This document shows, piece after piece, positions 34,177 through 41,581 of a stretch of 64,000 nt of DNA. Position 1 is the stretch's first letter, and the number at the start of each line of letters is the position of its first letter. The position numbers and the translations under genes are program-made. The stretch covers positions 1 through 64,000 of the forward strand of contig NZ_JAAOEN010000003.1 of the NCBI RefSeq assembly GCF_011320225.1, read 5' to 3'. The notes under the pieces were generated by a model. The model was given only the letters and a program-made list of their open reading frames with translations, was not told the DNA's origin and made no database searches. This DNA is from Phytoactinopolyspora limicola (GTDB lineage: Bacteria; Actinomycetota; Actinomycetes; Jiangellales; Jiangellaceae).

Positions 34177-34989
34177 TCAGCGGATCTGTTCGACACCCTC
34201 GAGTTTGTGTCGCAAGGTCAGGAGAATGCGGGTGAGTAGCCGTGAGACCTGCATCTGGGTCACGCCGATCTCCTGGGCGATGTGCTGTTGTGTCCACCCC
34301 CGGAAGAACCGCAGGAGGAGGATCTGGCGGTCTCGTTCGGGCAACTCCCGGCACAACGGCGCCAAAGCGACCCGGGCCTCCGACCGGGCGAACCCGCCGT
34401 CGGTCTCACCCAGCGTGTCGGACAGCCGGACACCGTCGTCGGTCCGGCTGGGCGCGTCGATGGACGCCGGTGTGTAGCAACTGCGGCACGACACGGCTTC
34501 GTCGACCTCGTCGACGGGGATCCCCAGCTCATCGGCGATCTCCGTGGTTGTCGGCGTATGTCCCAGTTCCTGGGACAGCTCGGAGCTGGTGGCGGTGATC
34601 TGGCGGTGCAGGTCTTGAATCCGGCGCGGTGGGCGGATCGTCCAGCCGTGGTCGCGGAAATACCGTTTGATCTCACCGGAGATGGTAGGGACGGCGAACG
34701 ATGCGAAGTCGACACCACGGTCCGGGGAATATCGCCGGACCGCATTCACCAGGCCCAGCTGTGCCACCTGAATCACGTCGGACAACTCAACCGAACGGTT
34801 GGCGTACCGCCGAGCGATCGACTCCGCCCATCGACGGTTGACCAGAATCGCCTCGTCCTGCAACCGACGACGCTCGTCGGGGTCGATGCACGCGGCAGCC
34901 TCGCTCAGTAGCCGATGGGTCAACTCCCACCGATCCTGCGAGTCGTGATTGCGCTCCTTGACATTCTGTAGGTCACTCTGACCAGGCAT
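34177..34989 (-). CDS. SigB/SigF-family RNA polymerase sigma factor
   Basis: 270 aa with ATG at 34989; a further 25 residues upstream are not family-like. Region 2: NRRWAESIARRYANRSVELSDVIQVAQLGLVNAVRRYSPDRGVDFASFAVPTISGEIKRYFRDHGW. Region 3: PPRRIQDLHRQI. Region 4 HTH: LPERDRQILLLRFFRGWTQQHIAQEIGVTQMQVSRLLTRIL. These are group 3 (stress/sporulation type) signatures. No anti-sigma or anti-anti-sigma gene is adjacent, which is unusual for this group. Targets in the window are not evident. Confidence 0.95.
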   Translation of the reverse strand: MPGQSDLQNVKERNHDSQDRWELTHRLLSEAAACIDPDERRRLQDEAILVNRRWAESIARRYANRSVELSDVIQVAQLGLVNAVRRYSPDRGVDFASFAVPTISGEIKRYFRDHGWTIRPPRRIQDLHRQITATSSELSQELGHTPTTTEIADELGIPVDEVDEAVSCRSCYTPASIDAPSRTDDGVRLSDTLGETDGGFARSEARVALAPLCRELPERDRQILLLRFFRGWTQQHIAQEIGVTQMQVSRLLTRILLTLRHKLEGVEQIR

Positions 34990-35239
34990 AACCCAACACC
35001 TACTCAACATTCGAGTGGACGTAGCTGCCTGCTCAACCACGACAAACGCCGGGACGGCCACCAATCCCGCGACGATCGCCCCGGTTTTGGTGCCCCTCCC
35101 ACCAGAGCCTCTACCCGTGTTGCCAGATCACAAACAAACGTAGGTGCCGGGTAGGCGTAGAGCGCACCGAGGTGGGTACCGGTGACGAGTGGCGCCTCGT
35201 AACCCCGGGGCGTGCCAAAACGAGGGAAGCGAGCAGACG

Positions 35240-35560
35240 ATGATGCTGACTCTGACAGACGAGGCGGTCACGGCGATTCGGGCGCTCACGGCGCGGCCCG
35301 ACGTGTCGGAGGGGGCCGGCCTGCGGATCTCGTCGGCGGCGGCGGAGAACGGTTCGGTGGAGGTGGTCGCCGCCTTGTCGGCCGGCCCGGCCCCGAGCGA
35401 CCACGTCGTCGAGGCTGCCGACGTGACGGTCTACGTCGATGTGATGGTTGTTCCGGTCGTCGAAGACAAGATCCTCGATGCGGAGACCACCAACGAAGGA
35501 CAGGTGCGGTTCGACCTGCTCAGCGTCCGTGGCATCGACGACGGAACAAGCGGGATATAG
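35240..35560 (+). CDS. HesB/IscA-like protein lacking cysteines
   Basis: 106 aa. The ATG at 35240 is preceded by GGGAAGCGAG. The order MLTLTDEAVTAIRALTA, GAGLRISS, and VVPVVEDKILDAETTNEGQVRFDL follows the A-type iron-sulfur carrier fold, but all three metal-binding cysteines are absent and there is no Cys in the whole protein. Similar cysteine-free homologues are common in actinobacteria. It probably does not carry an Fe-S cluster; the role is unknown. It stands alone between a divergent sigma factor and a secreted SH3b protein. Confidence 0.8.
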   Translation: MMLTLTDEAVTAIRALTARPDVSEGAGLRISSAAAENGSVEVVAALSAGPAPSDHVVEAADVTVYVDVMVVPVVEDKILDAETTNEGQVRFDLLSVRGIDDGTSGI

Positions 35561-35671
35561 GGCAGGACGAGGCGCAGCCCGGTAGGCAACCGGGATCGGC
35601 CGTCGCGCGTCATGGTGGTCAAGAACCCAAGCCCGGCCAGGTCACCCGGCCGGCGACCCCAGGAGGTCACC

Positions 35672-36250
35672 ATGACCATCAAGCATCGCGCCCGCCGGGC
35701 CGCGGTGGCGATCGGCCTCGCCACCATCGTTCCACTGGGCTTGATGGCCGCGGCACCCGCGGCTCATGCGTCCAGTGGCTCGTACGACGGAAAGGTCGTC
35801 GCGTCGACGTCGTTGAACGTGCGTGCGGCGCCGACGTCGGCAGCACCCAAGGTGGGGTCGCTCGCCCGCGGGGCCAAGGTGAAGATCCAATGTAAGGTCT
35901 TCGGGCCCTCGGTTGGTGGCAACGACCTCTGGTACAAGCTGTCGAGTGGGAAGTGGGTCACCGCCCGGTACGTGTCCAACGTGGGGGCCGCGCCGCACTT
36001 CTGCGGCAAGGGCAAAACCTACGTCGGCAAGGTGCTGCCCTCGACCCTGAACGTGCGCACCGGGCCGCACACGTCGAACGCGAAGACCAGTTCGGCGCCG
36101 CGCGGCATCGAGTTGGTGCTGGTGTGCAAGGTCGACAGCAAGAAGGTCGACGGCAACCCGCGCTGGTACCAGTTGGTCGGAGACGGCGGCGGCCAGTGGG
36201 TGGCGGCCCGCTACGTGTCCAATGTTGGTGCCGCACCACCCTATTGCTGA
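35672..36250 (+). CDS. Secreted protein with two bacterial SH3 domains
   Basis: 192 aa from the ATG with AGGAGGT upstream. Signal peptide: basic start (TIKHRARRAAV), hydrophobic core (AIGLATIVPLGLMAAAPA), cleavage near AHA-SS. Two SH3b repeats follow, each with LNVRxxP/LNVRTGP, a KVKIQC or ELVLVC strand, WYKL/WYQL and WVxARYVSNVGAAP ending in Cys. Such domains bind peptidoglycan or cell-wall peptides. No catalytic domain is present, so it is probably a wall-binding accessory protein. The repeats resemble those at the C-terminus of the 39691-41076 product. Confidence 0.88.
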   Translation: MTIKHRARRAAVAIGLATIVPLGLMAAAPAAHASSGSYDGKVVASTSLNVRAAPTSAAPKVGSLARGAKVKIQCKVFGPSVGGNDLWYKLSSGKWVTARYVSNVGAAPHFCGKGKTYVGKVLPSTLNVRTGPHTSNAKTSSAPRGIELVLVCKVDSKKVDGNPRWYQLVGDGGGQWVAARYVSNVGAAPPYC

Positions 36251-36278
36251 GGTGCTGAGCTTCAGGCAGCCGGCACGC

Positions 36279-36315
36279 GGGGGTCAGGCGACGCTCCGAG
36301 CAGCGCCTGACTCCC
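36279..36315 (+). terminator. Hairpin terminator after SH3 protein gene
   Basis: GGGGGTCAGGCG (36279-36290) and CGCCTGACTCCC (36304-36315) pair over 12 positions with one G-U and a 13-nt loop, 28 nt after the stop at 36250. It overlaps the last codons of the convergent oxidoreductase gene. Confidence 0.5.
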
Positions 36316-37255
36316 GGAGCCCTTCGATGATGCGTTCCGTGGCGGCAGTACCGAAACCAGCCGCCACCTGCTGGTCGACCAGCGCCTTCACCGCGTTCAG
36401 CAGCACTGGGCTGACCCCGGCGTCCTGGCCGGCCCGGTGGATGGCGTCGACGGCGGACTTGGTGAAGTTGAGGTCCTGCCCGGCGGCGTGGTAGTCGCCG
36501 CGGTCGATCGGGCCGGCGAAGGCCGGTAGCTGCTGGGCCATGGCGGTCAGCCACGGGACCGCACGAGTGGAGAAATCCTCGGCCGATATCCCTGCGTCGC
36601 GTACCATGGCGGCGCCTTGGAAGAATCCGGCGAACATGAGGTACATGCCGGCGAGCAAGGCGAAGTCTTGCAACGCCGCGACGCCAGGGTCGGCGCCGAC
36701 GTAGTCGGCCGTGCCGAGTAGCTCCAACGTCTGGCGGTGGGTGTCGAACACCGTGCGGTCGCCGCTGTAGAGAATCGATGCGTCCGGCTGGCCGATCATG
36801 TCGGGGACAGCCATGATGCCGCCATCGAGGTACCCGGCGCCGTGGGGTGTCGCCCAGGCGGCCAGCTCGCGCGATTCCGTCGGTGTGGTGCTGGTGAGGT
36901 TCACCAGAACGCGGCCGGTCAGGCCAGCGGCGATGGGGTCCAACACGTCGTGGACGGACGAGTGGTCGAGCAGGCACACGATCACGAGATCAGCGGACGC
37001 CATGGCCTCCTGAGGCTGCTGCGCGTGGATGGCTCCGGCCGCGACGAGTGACGTTGCGCGGCCCGGCGTGCGGTTCCAGACGGTGGTGGGGTGTCCGCCT
37101 TGGAGGAACGTGCGGGCGAGCGCCTGCCCCATGGCCCCTAAACCGAGGACGGTGATCGCAGGGAGGTCGGTGTTGGTAGCCGCAGAGCCGCTGGCGATGG
37201 TGTTGACCCCGGTGGCGGTCTTGGTCGCAGGTGACGTGTGCTGTTCTGGTGCCAT
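36284..37255 (-). CDS. Imine reductase-like NADPH oxidoreductase
   Basis: 323 aa. Rossmann motif VLGLGAMGQALARTF and NADPH-type WNRTPGRA, then NLTSTTPTESRELAAWA and DGGIMAVPDMIGQPDASILYSG, which is the imine reductase fingerprint rather than 3-hydroxyisobutyrate dehydrogenase (no DAPVSGG). A QDFALLAGMY helix follows, in the region where the proton donor (Asp or Tyr) of imine reductases lies. These enzymes reduce cyclic imines as homodimers with swapped C-terminal domains. It is divergent from an HxlR regulator with a shared operator. The natural substrate is unknown. Confidence 0.88.
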   Translation of the reverse strand: MAPEQHTSPATKTATGVNTIASGSAATNTDLPAITVLGLGAMGQALARTFLQGGHPTTVWNRTPGRATSLVAAGAIHAQQPQEAMASADLVIVCLLDHSSVHDVLDPIAAGLTGRVLVNLTSTTPTESRELAAWATPHGAGYLDGGIMAVPDMIGQPDASILYSGDRTVFDTHRQTLELLGTADYVGADPGVAALQDFALLAGMYLMFAGFFQGAAMVRDAGISAEDFSTRAVPWLTAMAQQLPAFAGPIDRGDYHAAGQDLNFTKSAVDAIHRAGQDAGVSPVLLNAVKALVDQQVAAGFGTAATERIIEGLRESGAARSVA

Positions 37256-37288
37256 ACCGTCATGGTTGCCGGATACCGCCTGAGCGGC

Positions 37289-37315
37289 AAGTACCTACTA
37301 TAATGTGGGGTACTT
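37289..37315. promoter_or_regulatory. HxlR operator with embedded -10 box
   Basis: AAGTACC (37289-37295) and GGTACTT (37309-37315) form an inverted repeat with 13-nt spacing, typical of HxlR-family sites (GTAC half-sites). A perfect TATAAT (37299-37304) for the plus-strand regulator gene lies between the arms. It is in the 105-nt gap between the imine reductase and HxlR genes, so binding should control both. Confidence 0.7.
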
Positions 37316-37360
37316 ACCTTCTGGTTTGTCAGCAGGTCAGCTAGGTTCGCCGGAGGCGAG

Positions 37361-37711
37361 ATGAGAGACGGGCCATACTTCTGTGGGATCGACGCCGCCA
37401 TGGACGTGGTGGGCGGCAAATGGAAAGCACTCATCCTCTGGGAGCTGCACAACAGCGGGATACGCCGCTTCGGCGAACTCCGTCGGGGTTTACCAGGGGT
37501 GTCGGAGAAGGTGCTCATTCAGCAGCTGCGGGAGCTGGAGCAGGACGGCATCGTCTACCGGCAGGTCTACGCCGAGGTTCCGCCGCGCGTGGAGTACTCG
37601 TTGACCGACCATGGCCGGGCGTTGAACGACGCGTTAGGGCCCCTGGGAGAGTGGGGCAGTCAGCGCATCGAACGGATCGGCGCTGAGCGGATACCACACC
37701 ACTCTGGCTGA
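37361..37711 (+). CDS. HxlR family transcriptional regulator
   Basis: 116 aa. Family pattern: FCGIDAAMDVVGGKWKALILWELHNSGIRRFGELRRGLPGVSEKVLIQQLRELEQDGIVYRQVY, then VEYSLTDHGRALNDAL. The single Cys near the N-terminus (Cys8) is where redox- or electrophile-sensing HxlR proteins have their reactive thiol. It is divergent from the imine reductase gene and a GTAC inverted repeat lies between them. It probably induces that enzyme in response to a reactive small molecule. Confidence 0.93.
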   Translation: MRDGPYFCGIDAAMDVVGGKWKALILWELHNSGIRRFGELRRGLPGVSEKVLIQQLRELEQDGIVYRQVYAEVPPRVEYSLTDHGRALNDALGPLGEWGSQRIERIGAERIPHHSG

Positions 37712-37813
37712 CCCGCCGGTGTAGAGGCGCTCTGATATCGTCGGTGCCTGTACCGCACAGGTGGCGGCCTCCCTATTCTTTGTGTGCCGGTGAGGCACTG
37801 GTGGAGGTCATCC

Positions 37814-38755
37814 ATGTCTACGATCCACGTACGCCCGTTTCGGCGTGAAGACCGCGATCAACTCACCGCCTTGGTCAACGCACACGTCCAAGCGGTTGTC
37901 CCGGGTGCGTCGGTACCGGTCAACGCGGTGCTGAGCCAGCTCGAACGCGAACCCGGCGAGTTCGTCGTCGACCCATGGGTCAACCAGCGGGTCACCCTCG
38001 TCGCCGAGCAAGATCGTCGCGTCGTCGCGGCAGCACACCTGACCCGGTACGGTCCGGGCGACGACGTCGGTGCCGAGTATCGTGACGCCGCCGAGATCAA
38101 CTGGATGCTGTTCTGGCCGGAGACGCCGTCGAAGCACCGGTATACCAACGCGGCCGACACCCTGCTTGCCGCCTGCCTGAGACAGATGGACAGGTGGGCG
38201 GCCCGTCGCTGGTACGCCGACGGTGCCCTGCCCGCGCCCGGTGTGTACGGCGTACCTGAGCAGTGGCCACACGTGCGTTCCAGCTATGAGCGGGCCGGAT
38301 TCGTCCACAACGGGCACACCGAGGTCGTGCTCCTCGCCACCATCGACGACCTGCGGGTTCCCGCAGCTCCGCTGTCCGGCCTGGTGAGCAGGCGGGCGGT
38401 CGGTCCGCTCGGCACTCGGATCACCGCTACCCGAGAAGGCCGGTTCGTCGGGTACATCGAAGTGGACACCAACCTGGACCACGCCGGGCGGCTGGTCCGC
38501 TTCGGCGCGTGGGCCGACATCTGCGATCTTCACGTCGCTGAACCACACCGGCACGACGGTGTCGCCGGCTGGCTGATCGGGACGGCGGCGCAGTGGCTGC
38601 GCCTAGCGGGGGTGGCACGTGTCCTGGCCTACGCCTGGGCCGAGCACGACGACGAACTCGCTACGCTACGGGCCGCCGGTTTCGGTGACCTCACCAGCAC
38701 GGCGCGGGGTTGGGAGCACCCGTCGAGGCGTACTTCGGCCGGCGTCCACTCCTGA
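37814..38755 (+). CDS. Tandem GNAT acetyltransferase
   Basis: 313 aa; ATG at 37814 has GGAGGT upstream. The first GNAT-like domain runs from TIHVRPFRREDRDQLTALVN to YERAGFVHNGHTEV. The second has TREGRFVGYIEVD, ICDLHVAEPHRHDGVAGWLIGTAAQWLRLAGVARVLAYAWAEHD and LRAAGFGDL, with a recognisable acetyl-CoA-binding loop (RHDGVAGWL, a variant of Q/RxxGxG/A). One of the domains may be inactive, as in mycothiol synthase-like tandem proteins. The substrate is unknown. It is monocistronic. Confidence 0.85.
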   Translation: MSTIHVRPFRREDRDQLTALVNAHVQAVVPGASVPVNAVLSQLEREPGEFVVDPWVNQRVTLVAEQDRRVVAAAHLTRYGPGDDVGAEYRDAAEINWMLFWPETPSKHRYTNAADTLLAACLRQMDRWAARRWYADGALPAPGVYGVPEQWPHVRSSYERAGFVHNGHTEVVLLATIDDLRVPAAPLSGLVSRRAVGPLGTRITATREGRFVGYIEVDTNLDHAGRLVRFGAWADICDLHVAEPHRHDGVAGWLIGTAAQWLRLAGVARVLAYAWAEHDDELATLRAAGFGDLTSTARGWEHPSRRTSAGVHS

Positions 38756-38891
38756 TGCACCCGACCATCGAGGTGCGCCGGCGTGGGGTGTCCGGTGTGC
38801 CCGGATGTGGCGGACGGCGCCGATATGTCCGGCACACTACGATGGCGGGGAACGGTGGGTCGCTTGGTGGGGCGCAGGGAGGTTCGTGATC

Positions 38892-39554
38892 ATGACATAT
38901 CCGCATGGAGCCGACGACGCCGGACGTCCGGGCTCGGTTGGAGAGCACGCTCTCCAGGAAGCCTCAGGCAGCCGCGATCGGGCTGATCGTTTCTATCGGG
39001 AGCAGATGTCCACGCAGCTCAACGAGGAGATGCAGGAGTTCATCGCGCGGATGGAGATGGTATTCGTCGGCACGGCCGACGGCCAGGGGGAATGCGACGT
39101 CACTTTCCGGGCCGGCCCCGCGGGTTTCGTGCGGATCCTCGACCCGCGGACGATCAGCTGGCCCGAGTATCGCGGCAACGGCGTGCTGGCCAGCACGGGC
39201 AACATCACCGAGAACGCTCACGTCGGGCTTCTGTTCATGGACTTCGTGCAGGACCTCGTGGGTTTGCATGTCAACGGTGCGGCGGCGTTGCTGGCCGCCG
39301 ACGAGTTCGAGCAGCGATACCCGACCGAGCACGTCGCCGTCGACATACCGGGTCGCCAGCCGGAGCGGTGGGTGGTGGTCGACGTGCACGAGGCGTACAT
39401 CCATTGCTCCAAACACGTCCCGCGTCTGGTGCCGGTGCCGCGGAATCGGGCGTGGGGTACCGACGACCGCAAGAAGAAGGGCGGCGACTACTTCGGCGTG
39501 GCCGCCGAGCGAGGACTGGCGCCGCATCAACGCAGTGGCGCGTCGGGTCGGTAA
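38892..39554 (+). CDS. Pyridoxamine 5'-phosphate oxidase-like flavoprotein
   Basis: 220 aa from the ATG preceded by GGGAGG. Split-barrel signatures: FVGTADGQGECDVTFRAGPAGFVRILDP, RTISWPEYRGNGVLASTGNI, HVGLLFMDF and VVVDVHEAYIHCSKHVPRL. The YIHCSKH motif is typical of the PNPOx-like stress-type or F420/FMN-binding group (alkylphosphonate-pocket Cys). The first 35 residues are polar and probably disordered. It likely binds FMN and reduces or oxidises a small molecule; true PNPOx activity is unlikely. Confidence 0.85.
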   Translation: MTYPHGADDAGRPGSVGEHALQEASGSRDRADRFYREQMSTQLNEEMQEFIARMEMVFVGTADGQGECDVTFRAGPAGFVRILDPRTISWPEYRGNGVLASTGNITENAHVGLLFMDFVQDLVGLHVNGAAALLAADEFEQRYPTEHVAVDIPGRQPERWVVVDVHEAYIHCSKHVPRLVPVPRNRAWGTDDRKKKGGDYFGVAAERGLAPHQRSGASGR

Positions 39555-39690
39555 CACTTTTTCGCCGATACCTGGGCAACAGCCGCCGCACCCGGGCCGA
39601 CAGGGGACTTTCGGCCCTAGCCACAGAGGTGTCTCGGGCGGACACTGATGGTGGGTTGGGGCCGGCAGGCCGCCTAGAGGAAGGCACGCC

Positions 39691-41076
39691 ATGACCACGT
39701 CGACGGCGAGCGGCAGGACGGTCGGGCGCCCACGGGCCAGGCATCAGGCGGCAGGGCGGACCGGCAAGGCCCTCCGGATGCTCCTCGCTACCGCGGCGAG
39801 CGGCGTGCTGCTGGTTGGCCTCGGCGTCACCGCGTCGGCTGAGCCGGACACGCCGGTGCGCTACCCCACGGGGGCGTCGGCCACGCGGGCCGACCGGCTG
39901 GCGTTCGACACGTGTACCGCGCCGTCGCTGGACGCGTTGCGGGCGTGGAAGAGTGCCTCGCCGTACCGGGCGGTCAATATCTATTTCGGTGGCAACAACC
40001 GTGGGTGTACCCAACCGAACCTCACCGCGTCGTGGGTGCGGCAGGCGACCGCCCAAGGCTGGCGATTGCTGCCGACGTACTTCGGTTACCAGCCATCGTG
40101 TATGTACGGCAACAAGCCGAACCGGTATACCGCGTCGAACGCGACCGCCCGTGGCACGTCCGATGCGAAAGACGCCGTGGCGCGGGCGAAGGACCTGGGC
40201 CTCTTGCCCGGGAGCGCGTTGTACGCCGACGTCGAGCATTACAACCGCGCCGACACGTCCTGCCGGACCTCGGTGCGCCGTTACGTGTCGGCGTGGACGA
40301 AGACACTCCATGAGGCCGGCTACCTGGCCGGCGTCTATGTCCACCAGGACTCCGGCCTGCGGGACCTGTCGGCCAGCTACGATTCCACGACGTACGCCCG
40401 GCCGGACGCGGTGTGGATGGCCCGGTGGGACGGCAATCGATCCCTGACCGGCTGGCCGACCTCCCCGAACAACCACTGGGCGATCTGGCAGCGGGCGAAG
40501 CAGTACCGCGGCGACCACGACGAGACGTGGGGTGGCGTCACCATCAACATCGACAGCGACGTGATCAAGGCGCCGGTGGCCACGGTGGCCCGCCGGTACA
40601 CCGTGACGAGCGGTACGCCGTTGAACGCTCGCACCGGTCCAGCCACGTCGTACGCACTGGTACGGACGTACCAGCCGGGCAGCACGTTGTCGGTGGTGTG
40701 TCAGACGACGGGCCAGCAGGTGGGGTCGACGAAGGTGTGGAATCGGCTGAGCACCGGAGCGTGGGTAACCGACCGCTACGTGTCGACACCGTCGACGACG
40801 GGTTTCACGTCCGGCCTGCCGCGGTGTATGTATCCGGGCCAGGTCACGGCGAACGTGGCACTGAACGCACGGACCGGGCCGGGATCGTCGTATCCGACGA
40901 AGGGGAATCCGTTACCCCGTGGCTCGCTGGCCTACGTCATGTGCCAAGCCCCGGGTAACAAGGTCGGCACGACGTCGGTGTGGAACAAACTCCGCGACGG
41001 CCGTTGGGTGAGCGACTACTACGTGTCCAGTCGGTCCAACACGTCGTGGAGCACACCGGTGCCACGGTGTCCGTGA
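39691..41076 (+). CDS. Secreted DUF1906 glycoside hydrolase-like protein with two SH3b domains
   Basis: 461 aa, ATG with GAGGAAGGC upstream. Long basic N-region, hydrophobic core (LLATAASGVLLVGLGVTAS) and cleavage near ASA-EP. A DUF1906 TIM-barrel (Rv2525c-type) covers about 70-290: YRAVNIYFGGNNRGC, LLPTYFGYQPSC, GSALYADVEHY, AGVYVHQDSGL and HWAIWQRAKQ. Two C-terminal SH3b repeats (LNARTGPATSY, LNARTGPGSSY) should bind the wall. The Asp/Glu in YADVEHY is in the expected active site. It probably cleaves or modifies cell-wall glycans. Confidence 0.88.
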   Translation: MTTSTASGRTVGRPRARHQAAGRTGKALRMLLATAASGVLLVGLGVTASAEPDTPVRYPTGASATRADRLAFDTCTAPSLDALRAWKSASPYRAVNIYFGGNNRGCTQPNLTASWVRQATAQGWRLLPTYFGYQPSCMYGNKPNRYTASNATARGTSDAKDAVARAKDLGLLPGSALYADVEHYNRADTSCRTSVRRYVSAWTKTLHEAGYLAGVYVHQDSGLRDLSASYDSTTYARPDAVWMARWDGNRSLTGWPTSPNNHWAIWQRAKQYRGDHDETWGGVTINIDSDVIKAPVATVARRYTVTSGTPLNARTGPATSYALVRTYQPGSTLSVVCQTTGQQVGSTKVWNRLSTGAWVTDRYVSTPSTTGFTSGLPRCMYPGQVTANVALNARTGPGSSYPTKGNPLPRGSLAYVMCQAPGNKVGTTSVWNKLRDGRWVSDYYVSSRSNTSWSTPVPRCP

Positions 41077-41082
41077 CTCCCG

Positions 41083-41529
41083 TCACCGGGGGTGGGGGAG
41101 ACGTACGAGGGCTCGGGCTCTGGTGAGCACCCGGCTATCGCCGGCCCTGGCTTCCAGCGCGATCTCGACGACGCCGTGGTCGGGCAGGGCCGCGATGGTC
41201 GCCGTCATGGCGATGCTGACGCCGGTGTCGTCGTCCGGAACGACAACGGGCTGGGAGAACCGGACGCCGTATTCGACGACGGCGCCCGGGTCCCGCAGCC
41301 AGTCGGTGAGCAGGCGGCTACCCAGCGCCATGGTGAGCATTCCGTGCCCGATGACATCGGGCATACCAACCGCCACCGCGACCCGTTGACTCCAGTGGAT
41401 GGGGTTGAAGTCGCCGGACGCCCCGGCGTAGCGGATGAGGTTGTCCCTGGTGAGCTGGTACGTACGCTCAGCCACGATGTCACCGACGGCGAGGTCGGTG
41501 AGCGGGCGTGGTGAACGTGCGGTGGCCAC
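41083..41529 (-). CDS. MaoC-like dehydratase
   Basis: 148 aa with GTG at 41529 behind GGAGG. Hot-dog fold hydratase 2 motif: RYAGASGDFNPIHWSQRVAVAVGMPDVIGHGMLTMALGSRLL, with Asp and His of DFNPIH as catalytic residues. Small single-domain members act on enoyl-CoA or hydroxyacyl-CoA. It lies 52 nt downstream of the alkyl-DHAP synthase gene in the same operon. What it hydrates or dehydrates in an ether-lipid context is unclear. Confidence 0.9.
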   Translation of the reverse strand: MATARSPRPLTDLAVGDIVAERTYQLTRDNLIRYAGASGDFNPIHWSQRVAVAVGMPDVIGHGMLTMALGSRLLTDWLRDPGAVVEYGVRFSQPVVVPDDDTGVSIAMTATIAALPDHGVVEIALEARAGDSRVLTRARALVRLPHPR

Positions 41530-41581
41530 GGATCCTCCGGGTGAGGTGATGGTGCTCGGGCGGCGACGTGCCGCGGGCAGG

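Noticed and set aside
34990-35239. SigB-type promoter before the HesB-like gene (GGGTAG near 35152)
   Set aside because: No matching GTTT-type -35 element at the correct distance was found.
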